Of a stretch of DNA of 6,545 bases, positions 1-5,895 are shown in pieces. Numbering within the stretch: position 1 is the stretch's first letter; each line of letters starts with the position of its first letter. Source of the DNA: Candidatus Bathyarchaeota archaeon (lineage in GTDB: Archaea; Thermoproteota; Bathyarchaeia; Bathyarchaeales; DTEX01); contig PIYJ01000071.1 in the NCBI GenBank assembly GCA_003601725.1, forward strand, positions 1-6,545, written 5' to 3'. Made by a program: the position numbers and the translations under genes. The notes under the pieces are model-generated. The model saw nothing but the letters and a program-made list of their open reading frames with translations, did not search any database and was not told the origin of the DNA.

Positions 1-1533
1 CTCGGCGGATTTGAAAAGAATGTTGAAGAGGCGATTCGTAGGGCGAAAGCACTGCACGGATCGGATGCAATATTAGTTTTGAAGTCGATGCTGAAGCGAG
101 GTGGAGCGGCAAATCTGAGGGAGCTTAAAAGAGATGTGAAGTCAACGGGCTTGGAAGACATACTGAAAGCGTTAACCAGATTGAACTTGATCGTCGTCTC
201 TTACGATGGAGACCGATACAAAGAATGGCGAATCCTCGAGGAGACCATCCCGCTTATAGAGGCTGAGCTAGGTTTGAAAAGTAAACGTTCAAGGCGTCGT
301 GTTCTCTCTCTTCCACGTGAAATTCAACTTCCTGAAGCTCCCAGTATGGGGATGAATAAAGGAATAAAAGAGAAGAGGCCTCCGGATCCTCTGGAAGAGG
401 AACGGGAAAGAATCCGGAAGATGGATAGCGAATTCGACAGATACTTGGAGGATCTTCTTAAAAAGAGGCTTGAGAGGACGATTAGGTTTGGTAAGAAGTT
501 CGGAATAGGATTTCTCGCATCTTACCTACAGGAGCGTTTTGGACCAGTATTATATTTTGATAGTCTCCTCAGCATAACCCAGCAGTATGGATTAGCCAAC
601 GTTAAGATCGTTCATGAAAAGGGAGAAACAGGCAGAAAGACAGGGTGGTCCTTAGCTTTATTCGGCGATCCGGGAACCGGGAAAAGCTTCTCAACGAGGG
701 ATATGATTCTGGGTAAGCCAAGCGCGAAGATCGGTGCCCACGGTCTTCCAGGGAGAAATCGGTATTGCGGCGGGATGACGCCTGCGTTCTTCATCAGAAT
801 CGGCGAGGCCTACGCTGGCAGAGTCTTCAATTTCATAGTTCCTGAGTTCAATGATTTTTTCAGGTATAAAGGGATGGTTGAGCCTTTGAAGATAGCTATG
901 GAGCAGGGGGAAATAAAGTATGAAACGCATAACGAAGTGATTGGGCCCTACAGGTTCACATCGTTCTTCTCTGTTAACTATAACGTTGCGGTTCATCATA
1001 AAGGATATGAGGTGACGATTCAGGATCCTAACTTCAATGCTATTGAAGATAGAATGCTATGCAGATTGCATCGCTTGACGAAGGAACGATTCATCGAGAT
1101 TACGAAAAGCCAGATGAAATTAGCCTTGGGCGCAATAGATGTTGAGAAGGATGCTAAAAAGATCAGGGATCACCTCACGCTTGTCTATGCGATTGAGACT
1201 GGCCATCCATTAGTCCAGAAGCGTTTTAGGTTCAAGCCGGTTATGATAACGCCGAGGGTCTTTGAAGTCATCGGGAGGACGAGAGCTGCGATTTTAGAGC
1301 GCATACCTGAGGGGGTGGTGAAGTTTTCAGCGAGGCTTGAGGATAAGGCGCTTCGCTTCGCGTGTGCAGCTTCTCTTATGGATTATTTCCATAGTGATGA
1401 AGATTTTATACCGGTAAGTGAAGAAGCCTTGAGATATGCGGCTCAGCTTTACGTTGAAGAAGCCTCGATAAGATCGAAAGAAGCGTTTAACCCAGATGAA
1501 GTTTTGGATGAACTCTTCAAAAATCCTGAATAG
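1..1533 (+). CDS. MCM-like AAA+ ATPase with N-terminal winged-helix-like region (5' partial)
   Basis: The frame is open from base 1. The only start codon seen before the conserved part, TTG at 79, has no ribosome binding site and would cut the first helix of the winged-helix-like region, so the gene probably begins outside the window. Residues below are numbered from that TTG. Residues 1-65 resemble a winged helix, and 100-135 are highly charged. The AAA+ core follows: Walker A GDPGTGKS (196-203), Walker B-like NFIVPEFND (251-259), an AMEQGEI segment (273-279) resembling the AMEQQTI region of MCM helicases, sensor 1 at N300, a likely arginine finger at R325 and a sensor-2-like SARLEDKALR (417-426). 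The C-terminal helical lid also resembles MCM. The Walker B aspartate is replaced by proline (P255), while E256 is kept. MCM relatives act on DNA, so a DNA-remodelling or replication-related role is inferred. The MCM N-terminal OB-fold and zinc region are not visible. The specific function is unknown. Confidence 0.85.
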   Translation, partial: LGGFEKNVEEAIRRAKALHGSDAILVLKSMLKRGGAANLRELKRDVKSTGLEDILKALTRLNLIVVSYDGDRYKEWRILEETIPLIEAELGLKSKRSRRRVLSLPREIQLPEAPSMGMNKGIKEKRPPDPLEEERERIRKMDSEFDRYLEDLLKKRLERTIRFGKKFGIGFLASYLQERFGPVLYFDSLLSITQQYGLANVKIVHEKGETGRKTGWSLALFGDPGTGKSFSTRDMILGKPSAKIGAHGLPGRNRYCGGMTPAFFIRIGEAYAGRVFNFIVPEFNDFFRYKGMVEPLKIAMEQGEIKYETHNEVIGPYRFTSFFSVNYNVAVHHKGYEVTIQDPNFNAIEDRMLCRLHRLTKERFIEITKSQMKLALGAIDVEKDAKKIRDHLTLVYAIETGHPLVQKRFRFKPVMITPRVFEVIGRTRAAILERIPEGVVKFSARLEDKALRFACAASLMDYFHSDEDFIPVSEEALRYAAQLYVEEASIRSKEAFNPDEVLDELFKNPE

Positions 1534-1577
1534 CTAGGGAACTTGCTGACTGAGAAAATTGCAAATCATCTTTGACG

Positions 1578-1608
1578 CTTTTTCTCCCTTCGATGTGGGA
1601 GTGAAAAG
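1578..1608 (+). other. Imperfect hairpin downstream of the AAA+ gene
   Basis: The left arm CTTTTTCTCCC (1578-1588) pairs with GGGAGTGAAAAG (1597-1608), giving 11 base pairs with one G-U pair and one bulged U around an 8-base loop. It lies 45 bases after the ATPase stop codon and just before the TATA-like box of the next gene. It may help end the upstream transcript, since the left arm carries a T5 run, or it may be a small structured RNA element. No T tract follows the right arm, so it is not a textbook intrinsic terminator. Confidence 0.4.
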
Positions 1609-1623
1609 ATTAAAGATTGCGGC

Positions 1624-1633
1624 TTCATAAATC
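1624..1633 (+). promoter_or_regulatory. Candidate TATA box for the 95-residue ORF
   Basis: The A/T-rich TTCATAAATC is centred about 30 bases before the TTG at 1659. At the usual archaeal spacing, transcription would begin within a few bases of that codon, giving a leaderless or nearly leaderless message. The purine-rich AAGGGG at 1645-1650 could instead be a ribosome binding site if transcription starts further upstream. The two readings conflict, so confidence is modest. Confidence 0.4.
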
Positions 1634-1658
1634 TTAAAGTGGTAAAGGGGACCAAGGA

Positions 1659-1946
1659 TTGCCTGAGAATGGATTCATGAGATTTCTTGAATCTGAGGCT
1701 AGGAAGAAACCGTTGGTTGTAGAGGGACGTGTGAATAGAAAGGAAGTGCTGAAAGAGGCTAAGCTCTTAGCGGATAAAATAACCAAGGAAGATGTCAAGA
1801 TCATCAGAAAGTTTTGGGAGGATAGAAACTACGACGTGATTGCGATTGTACTGAGGAGGTATGGGTTAGAATTTAAAGGAATAGTCTACACTGAAAAGTT
1901 GATCAAAGAATTCTTGAGAATCGTCAAGGAACCTGAAGGTTCATAA
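1659..1946 (+). CDS. Hypothetical small basic helical protein (95 aa)
   Basis: I do not recognise this protein. It has 22 Lys/Arg against 17 Asp/Glu, one Trp, no Cys or His, and no membrane segment or signal peptide. Most of it should be helical: residues 24-40 and 43-52 alternate charged and hydrophobic positions, and the C-terminal half (about 58-90) looks like two or three helices with a short turn at YGLEFKG. That would suit a small nucleic-acid or protein-binding domain, but this is inference only. TTG at 1659 is the first start after an in-frame TAA at 1635; ATG at 1677 (MRFLESEA) is the alternative. It follows the MCM-like ATPase on the same strand after 125 bases and ends 22 bases from the convergent DUF1893 gene. 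The ordinary codon choice supports a real gene. Confidence 0.7.
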   Translation: MPENGFMRFLESEARKKPLVVEGRVNRKEVLKEAKLLADKITKEDVKIIRKFWEDRNYDVIAIVLRRYGLEFKGIVYTEKLIKEFLRIVKEPEGS

Positions 1947-1968
1947 AGATTCTTCGATTAAGGCAAGT

Positions 1969-2406
1969 TTATCTCCCTTTTCTTTCTTTGAGGCTTTCTA
2001 CGTATCTTTTCAGTTCCTCAAAAGCTTGACTGGGAGATTCAATCTTCAACACGAATTTTTCGAATGGGCAGATGTCTCTTCCCTTTCTATCCAGTATTTC
2101 GGGGACGAGAACATCATATTCAACGGGGATATCATGGTTCCTCAATGTTCCTAGCCCTTTTCTGCTCATTGTAACTGCGTATGCCTCCGCGACTTGGGTA
2201 TATGCGAGGAGAAGAGCCGCGGCTTTCCCTATTACTTTATCTGCCACTGATGCTCCGGAGAGTTGTTCCCCGAATTTTTCGATCGCTTGAAGTATGCCGT
2301 CTATCCCGGGAGAATCTGAGCAGAAGATTGTTTTTCCGTCTTTTATTATTACCAATGATTGATTTTTGTCCTTCAGTATTCTCTTCGCCTTTTCTAAATC
2401 CGTCAT
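1969..2406 (-). CDS. DUF1893 (TM1506-like) family protein
   Basis: The protein matches the DUF1893/TM1506 family, whose Thermotoga member has a cytidine-deaminase-like fold but no established substrate. Numbered from the upstream ATG at 2421, the opening MTDLEKAKRIL begins at residue 6. Next come a strand SLVIIKDGKTIF (22-33), the signature GASVADKVIGKAAA (56-69), the helix-strand LLAYTQVAEAYAVTMS, and GRDICPFEKFV with C118. The classical HxE...PCxxC zinc motif of active deaminases is not visible, so catalytic activity is doubtful. I chose ATG 2406 (145 aa) because the family normally opens at MTDLEKAK and GAGG lies 9 bases before it. ATG 2421 would add MRIKE. The C-terminal ~25 residues form a charged helix. 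The gene is divergent from the nitroreductase and convergent with the 95-residue ORF. Confidence 0.88.
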   Translation of the reverse strand: MTDLEKAKRILKDKNQSLVIIKDGKTIFCSDSPGIDGILQAIEKFGEQLSGASVADKVIGKAAALLLAYTQVAEAYAVTMSRKGLGTLRNHDIPVEYDVLVPEILDRKGRDICPFEKFVLKIESPSQAFEELKRYVESLKERKGR

Positions 2407-2468
2407 TTCTTTTATCCTCATGAAAGCTATTTACAAAATGTTAGATGCATCTTTCGTTGAATTAGTCC

Positions 2469-2481
2469 CCTTTTAAAAAGG
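2469..2481. promoter_or_regulatory. Palindrome in the DUF1893/nitroreductase divergent promoter region
   Basis: CCTTTT-A-AAAAGG has perfect 6-base arms around one base. It lies between the two divergent genes, just upstream of the nitroreductase TATA-like box. Its A/T centre could itself serve as a TATA element for the minus-strand DUF1893 gene, or it could be an operator for either gene. A second candidate TATA for DUF1893 lies around 2427-2436 and would give a nearly leaderless message from 2406. Confidence 0.35.
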
Positions 2482-2490
2482 AAGGGATAT

Positions 2491-2500
2491 TATTTAAATT
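2491..2500 (+). promoter_or_regulatory. Candidate TATA box for the nitroreductase gene
   Basis: TATTTAAATT is a good archaeal TATA-like match. At standard spacing transcription would start near 2520, after the ATG at 2515 and before the ATG at 2539. That argues for the downstream start codon. Confidence 0.5.
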
Positions 2501-2522
2501 GTTATTCCCAAAATATGTGTGA

Positions 2523-2530
2523 GAGGTTGA
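2523..2530 (+). promoter_or_regulatory. Ribosome binding site that sets the nitroreductase start
   Basis: GAGGTTGA lies 8 bases before ATG 2539 and lies inside the reading frame that would open at ATG 2515. It supports 2539, which is also where the family's usual N-terminal motif begins. Confidence 0.5.
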
Positions 2531-2538
2531 TTGGAAAG

Positions 2539-3051
2539 ATGGATGTTTTTGAGGCGATCAAAACGAGAAGAAGCATAAGAAAATATCAGAATAAACCCGT
2601 TGAGCAGGAAAAACTCTCTAAAGTCCTCGAAGCAGCTAGGCTCTCTCCATCCGCGGCTAACCGTCAGCCGTGGAGATTCATCGTTGTAACTGACCCTGAA
2701 GTCAAAGAAAAACTTAGGGCAGCATATAATCGAGACTGGTTCATCTCTGCGCCTGTAATAATCGTTGGATGCGCGCTGCCTCATAAAGCATGGGTTAGAA
2801 GCGATGGAGAAGAATACTGGAAGGTTGATCTTGCAATTGCGATGCAAAGCTTGATTCTCGAGGCTTGGGAGCAGGGGCTTGGAACATGCTGGATTGGAGC
2901 TTTCCGAGAAGAGGAAGTGAAGAAGGCATTAGGGATTCCAGAAGAGGCACGTGTTGTAGCTTTGACGCCTTTAGGATATCCAGCTGAAGAAAAGGGACCG
3001 GTGACTAATAGGAGCCCTCTAGAGGAGATCGTCAGCTATAATCATTGGTAG
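2539..3051 (+). CDS. Nitroreductase-family flavoprotein
   Basis: This is a compact 170-residue member of the nitroreductase superfamily, whose members bind FMN as dimers and reduce varied substrates with NAD(P)H. Features numbered from ATG 2539: the opening MDVFEAIKTRRSIRKY with FMN-phosphate-binding R10, R11 and R14; SPSAANRQPW (36-45), the conserved flavin-contact segment; a central helix VDLAIAMQSLILEAWEQGLGTCWIGAF (96-122) with the typical GLGTCWIG; LTPLGYP (142-148); and a closing R-S-P-LEEIV (158-165). The length is at the short end of the family, as in many archaeal members. The substrate cannot be assigned; flavin-dependent reduction of quinones, nitro compounds or a cofactor precursor are all possible. 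An alternative start at 2515 would add eight residues upstream of the conserved opening. A T6 run after the stop and a separate promoter for the next gene suggest a single-gene transcript. Confidence 0.93.
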   Translation: MDVFEAIKTRRSIRKYQNKPVEQEKLSKVLEAARLSPSAANRQPWRFIVVTDPEVKEKLRAAYNRDWFISAPVIIVGCALPHKAWVRSDGEEYWKVDLAIAMQSLILEAWEQGLGTCWIGAFREEEVKKALGIPEEARVVALTPLGYPAEEKGPVTNRSPLEEIVSYNHW

Positions 3052-3062
3052 CTTCTTCACGG

Positions 3063-3070
3063 TCTTTTTT
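3063..3070 (+). terminator. Candidate T-run terminator after the nitroreductase
   Basis: TCTTTTTT starts 12 bases after the nitroreductase stop and just upstream of the next gene's TATA-like box. Archaeal RNA polymerase often terminates at T runs without a strong hairpin. No clear stem precedes it. Confidence 0.4.
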
Positions 3071-3073
3071 CGG

Positions 3074-3082
3074 ATTAATATC
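3074..3082 (+). promoter_or_regulatory. Candidate TATA box for the M24 peptidase gene
   Basis: ATTAATATC is centred about 34 bases before ATG 3112 and about 28 before TTG 3106. The expected transcription start falls at about 3103-3108, giving a nearly leaderless message. No Shine-Dalgarno-like sequence lies before either start codon, which agrees with leaderless translation. Confidence 0.4.
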
Positions 3083-3111
3083 CCTCTATCTTTGAATATC
3101 CCGTATTGAAT

Positions 3112-4197
3112 ATGAAAAATGGAGAAACCGAATTGGAAACTCGAATTGAAAGACTTCTAAACCTTATGGAAGCAAGAAGCCTCGACGGGTTTTTAGTTGC
3201 TGAAACGAAAAATATGCTTTATTTCACTGGATTTTCAGGCGGCTCAATGCTTCTTGTTCTCAGAGACGGCGAAAGCATCCTATTCGTATATGGAGTTAAT
3301 TATGAAGCTGCAAAGGTTGAAACCAGAGAGGCATCTGTTGAGCTAGTGAAACAGGAGGAGAGCCTCATCAAAAAGGTCACTGATAGATTGAAAACCCGAA
3401 AGATTCGTAATCTCGGCTTCGACTCTCTCGCAGCATCAACATATCTGAAGCTAAAGGAATCCTCAGATGGCGTCGCCTTTAAAGATGCCAGCGACCTCGT
3501 ATGGACCTTGAGAAGAGTGAAAGATCCATCAGAGATCTCCCTCATGAAGAAAGCCGCAGAGTTGACGAGTCGAGGAATGGAGAAAGCCGCGGAGATCATC
3601 GAAGCAGGGATAAGTGAACGTGAAGTTGCAGCTGAAATTGAGTATGAAATGAGGAAGAACGGTTCAGATGGGGTTGCTTTCGAGACGATTGTAAGTTCAG
3701 GTTCAAACTCAGCCTTCCCCCACGGCGGCTGCGGAGACCGCGTCATCAAGAAAGGAGATCTAGTAGTCATAGATATAGGCGCGAAGTATAGAGACTACTC
3801 TTCCGATCTGACAAGAACCTTCATCATCGGCAAACCTTCATCTAAGCAATTTGAGATTTATGAGACCGTCAGAAAGGCTCAGGAGTTAGCCGTGAAAACT
3901 GCTCGGGCAAAAGTTGAGGCTAAGGAAGTTGACCGTGTTGCACGGGATTATATTTCAAAAGCTGGTTACGGCGAATATTTTGTTCACAGCCTAGGGCATG
4001 GGGTTGGACTTGATGTTCATGAACCGCCTACTTTAAGCCCTAAAAGCAGGGATGTTCTGGTGGAGGGCAACGTTGTGACGATAGAGCCTGGGATCTACAT
4101 TCCAGGATTCGGCGGTGTAAGAATAGAAGATACAGTCTTGATTCTGAAAGAAGGCGTTGAAAAGCTGACTGAATCTCCAATACAGATCTACTTCTAG
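3112..4197 (+). CDS. M24 family metallopeptidase (Xaa-Pro dipeptidase / aminopeptidase P type)
   Basis: This is a cytoplasmic pita-bread-fold metallopeptidase expected to cleave the bond before proline in dipeptides or peptide N-termini. Numbering is from the in-frame TTG at 3106; ATG 3112, residue 3, is the chosen start. The N-terminal creatinase-like domain (about 10-130) includes NMLYFTGFSGGSM. The catalytic domain (about 143-363) carries the dinuclear-metal ligands at their expected places: D223 in VIDIGA, D234 in SSDLTRTF, H298 in LGHGVG, E327 in IEPGIY and E341 in RIEDTV. The proton-shuttle histidines H206 (AFPHGG) and H305 (DVHEPP) are also present. The set is complete, so the enzyme should be active with Co, Mn or similar ions. 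The length (361) fits archaeal prolidases. Dipeptidase and aminopeptidase P cannot be told apart here. No signal peptide is present. The gene seems to have its own promoter. Confidence 0.95.
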   Translation: MKNGETELETRIERLLNLMEARSLDGFLVAETKNMLYFTGFSGGSMLLVLRDGESILFVYGVNYEAAKVETREASVELVKQEESLIKKVTDRLKTRKIRNLGFDSLAASTYLKLKESSDGVAFKDASDLVWTLRRVKDPSEISLMKKAAELTSRGMEKAAEIIEAGISEREVAAEIEYEMRKNGSDGVAFETIVSSGSNSAFPHGGCGDRVIKKGDLVVIDIGAKYRDYSSDLTRTFIIGKPSSKQFEIYETVRKAQELAVKTARAKVEAKEVDRVARDYISKAGYGEYFVHSLGHGVGLDVHEPPTLSPKSRDVLVEGNVVTIEPGIYIPGFGGVRIEDTVLILKEGVEKLTESPIQIYF

Positions 4198-4320
4198 GAT
4201 CGCTGCTGTTAAAAACATTTTTGGAGTCCAAGATCGGATTCGTGGCTAAAGCGACTGCTTCACGGGTGAAGATTAATCAATCAAGAAAAGAGAGATTCAT
4301 GCATCTTAATTAATAAACCC

Positions 4321-4330
4321 AAAATATTTT
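4321..4330 (+). promoter_or_regulatory. Candidate TATA box for the amidohydrolase gene
   Basis: AAAATATTTT is centred about 49 bases before the start codon. It predicts transcription from around 4351 and a leader of about 24 bases containing the ribosome binding site. TTAATTAATAAA at 4306-4317 is a weaker alternative. Confidence 0.4.
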
Positions 4331-4360
4331 TGAGCATATTCAGTTAACTTAAGGGTTAAT

Positions 4361-4367
4361 GGGAGGA
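4361..4367 (+). promoter_or_regulatory. Ribosome binding site of the amidohydrolase
   Basis: GGGAGGA is a strong Shine-Dalgarno match with 7 bases to ATG 4375. The nearer ATG at 4367 is in another frame that stops after ten codons, so 4375 is the start. Confidence 0.65.
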
Positions 4368-4374
4368 TGGTTGA

Positions 4375-5487
4375 ATGGTTCTCTCAAATCCTCAAATAGT
4401 TGATTGCCACGTTCACTTCGGAGATGTTGAGGACGCCGATCTGATCCTTTCAATCATGAGAGACGCCGGCTTCAAGCGGATGAATCTCCTCTCAATCATA
4501 AGCCCAGTCAGAGTGAACTTCAACCCGGAAGATATGTACATGAAAGCAGCTTACCCCGACTTATTCTACATCTTCGGCGGTCTAGACTACTCGTCGACCC
4601 TTTTAGGCCTGGGCAAGGCTGAACCGAGCTTAACCGAACAAGTTGACACGTTGATCAAGATAGGGTTTGACGGGGTTAAGATGGTTGAAGGAAAACCCAT
4701 CGCAAGGAAGCTCCTAGGGAAACCCTTCGACAGCGATTTCTATAAGGAATACTTCGAACATCTCGAGGCTCTTCAGTTTCCCCTTCTCTTTCATGTAAAC
4801 GATCCAGAAGAGTTTTGGGACCCAGAGAAGATTCCTGAATGGGCGAAGCAAAGAAACTGGTACTACGACGAGACATATCCAACCAAAGAAGCCCTCTACA
4901 CGGAGGTGGAGAACGTCCTCGAGAACTGCCCTAAACTCAAAGTGATATTTGCGCATTTCTACTTTCTCTCAGGAGACCTAGAGAGAGCATCAAGCCTCTT
5001 GGACAACTATAAGAATGTCCACTTAGACATAACGCCTGGCTCTGAGATGTACTACGACTTCTCAGATAAACGGGAGGAATGGAGAGACTTCTTCATTCGA
5101 TATCAAGACCGGATACTCTACGGGACTGACATTAACAATGGGATGACTCTAGAGCAGGCGGTGAATCACGCAAATCGCATAAGAAGATTTCTTGAGACGG
5201 AAGACCCAATCAGATGGGGAACCTATCCGGGGAGAAGGGAGCCTCTAATAGGGCTGAAGCTCCCCGACCATGTGACGAGGAAGATATACTTCGAAAACTT
5301 CGAGAGGATAGTCGGGGAGAAGCCTAGACCTCTAGATTTAGAAGAAGCGATAAAGGAGTGCGAGAGGCTTGCGGGACTCGTATCGAAACTCAGGGTCAAA
5401 GAGGAGTTTAAAGCCTTATCGTGGATGAGACCTAAAGTGGAGAATCCAGCTGAGCACGTGGCCAACTTGCTGAGAAAGATGAAGTGA
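4375..5487 (+). CDS. Amidohydrolase family (Amidohydro_2-type) metal-dependent hydrolase
   Basis: A 370-residue TIM-barrel hydrolase of the amidohydrolase superfamily, cytoplasmic, with no signal peptide. The metal-site pattern is visible: DCHVHFG gives H12 and H14 after strand 1, GFDGVKMVEGK gives K102 (a candidate carboxylated lysine or substrate contact), LLFHVND gives H140, IFAHFYF gives H194, and LYGTDIN gives the catalytic D252 after strand 8. The stretches around FAHFYFLSGDLERA and HLDITPGSEMYYDFS resemble a group of uncharacterised amidohydrolases annotated only at family level, as I recall them. Residues 310-370 form a charged helical tail beyond the barrel. Related superfamily members act as decarboxylases, lactonases or amide/ester hydrolases; the substrate here is unknown. 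The gene follows the M24 peptidase by 177 bases with its own promoter and ribosome binding site, so co-regulation is not shown. It is convergent with the repeat-protein gene. Confidence 0.93.
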   Translation: MVLSNPQIVDCHVHFGDVEDADLILSIMRDAGFKRMNLLSIISPVRVNFNPEDMYMKAAYPDLFYIFGGLDYSSTLLGLGKAEPSLTEQVDTLIKIGFDGVKMVEGKPIARKLLGKPFDSDFYKEYFEHLEALQFPLLFHVNDPEEFWDPEKIPEWAKQRNWYYDETYPTKEALYTEVENVLENCPKLKVIFAHFYFLSGDLERASSLLDNYKNVHLDITPGSEMYYDFSDKREEWRDFFIRYQDRILYGTDINNGMTLEQAVNHANRIRRFLETEDPIRWGTYPGRREPLIGLKLPDHVTRKIYFENFERIVGEKPRPLDLEEAIKECERLAGLVSKLRVKEEFKALSWMRPKVENPAEHVANLLRKMK

Positions 5488-5513
5488 TCCGTTAAGAAAA
5501 GTTATAGGGTCTG

Positions 5514-5589
5514 TCTAAAAAAGAAAAAGAAGGCGAAGATTTAGGAAGCCTCGAGACGGAACAGTTTTTAACCTTTTATCTTTTTTAGA
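5514..5589. terminator. Bidirectional terminator region with 11-base inverted repeat
   Basis: TCTAAAAAAGA (5514-5524) is the exact reverse complement of TCTTTTTTAGA (5579-5589), and partial pairing continues inward for four more positions. The + strand presents T-rich tracts at 5565-5586 after the amidohydrolase. The minus strand presents T-rich tracts at 5514-5528 after the repeat protein. The right arm overlaps the minus-strand gene's TAA. This arrangement suits T-run termination of the two converging transcripts; the 54-base spacer makes a simple hairpin less likely. Confidence 0.5.
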
Positions 5590-5863
5590 GGCCGTGTCTC
5601 TTCGCCATCTCCTTCAGGATATTTATGTGCTCTATTGCCTTCTCAGCTGGTTCGTAGCCTCCGTACTGATTTATTATATTCTCTACGGCCTTCAGTTTCT
5701 CTAGGGCTTGGAGAAGGTTTCCTCTCGTCGGATTCTTGAGAAGTTCCTTTATGGCAGCTAGGTCTTTCAGGATGGCCTCTCCGTCCGGATAATACCCGTA
5801 AGGTTCTACGATTCGTTCAATGGCAACAATATTTTCGAGAGCTTTCTCGATGGGGGAAGACAA
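5585..5863 (-). CDS. Hypothetical helical protein with two internal repeats (92 aa)
   Basis: I do not recognise the family. The protein consists of two homologous ~40-residue units, residues 5-44 and 50-89, which align without gaps at an offset of 45 and share 13 identical positions. The common pattern is ALE-x3-A-x-E-x-I-x3-YG-x-Y, then E, then a second helix ending in KE. Each unit should form a helix, a YG-containing turn and a second helix, so the whole may be a four-helix bundle or half of a dimer. There are no cysteines, membrane segments or catalytic motifs, which suggests a scaffold or binding role (inference). TTG 5863 is the start: AGAGGT lies 8 bases upstream, an in-frame TGA lies two codons before it, and no usable ATG exists. 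It lies 64 bases downstream of the AMMECR1-family gene on the same strand and may be cotranscribed. Confidence 0.75.
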   Translation of the reverse strand: MSSPIEKALENIVAIERIVEPYGYYPDGEAILKDLAAIKELLKNPTRGNLLQALEKLKAVENIINQYGGYEPAEKAIEHINILKEMAKRHGL

Positions 5864-5871
5864 GGATCACT

Positions 5872-5877
5872 ACCTCT
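5872..5877 (-). promoter_or_regulatory. Ribosome binding site supporting the TTG start at 5863
   Basis: On the minus strand AGAGGT lies 8 bases before TTG 5863. With an in-frame stop just upstream and no in-frame ATG before residue 87, it fixes a TTG start for the repeat protein. Confidence 0.6.
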
Positions 5878-5895
5878 CTCTAGGAGATTCAGAAA

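Larger units (their letters stand above)
4198..4374. other. Intergenic region before the amidohydrolase
   Basis: This 177-base gap contains no recognisable gene or tRNA. It holds a tight inverted repeat CTTCAC-GG-GTGAAG (4258-4271), an A/T-rich stretch (4305-4331) with the probable promoter, and a short dyad TTAAC-6-GTTAA (4344-4359) just before the ribosome binding site. The dyads could be regulator sites, but each is short enough to arise by chance. Confidence 0.45.

Noticed and set aside
79..81. TTG as the true start of the AAA+ protein
   Set aside because: No ribosome binding site is present, the frame is open to base 1, and the winged-helix-like region seems to begin before it.
691..999. 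Minus-strand reading frame inside the AAA+ gene, with a second one at 612-794
   Set aside because: It lies wholly opposite conserved Walker A/B coding sequence and shows no recognisable domain.
1530..1556. CTGA motifs after the AAA+ gene as a C/D-box RNA
   Set aside because: No convincing box C (RTGATGA) is paired with them.
2494..2847. Minus-strand reading frame opposite the nitroreductase
   Set aside because: It is antisense to a well-supported conserved gene and its protein has no family features.
3300..3770. 156-codon minus-strand frame opposite the M24 peptidase
   Set aside because: Ser-rich low-information translation antisense to a complete enzyme; a shadow frame.
4198..4374. Possible tRNA or C/D-box RNA in the 177-base gap
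   Set aside because: No cloverleaf or T-arm motif was found. GTGAAGA only loosely resembles box C, and no matching CTGA follows at a suitable distance.
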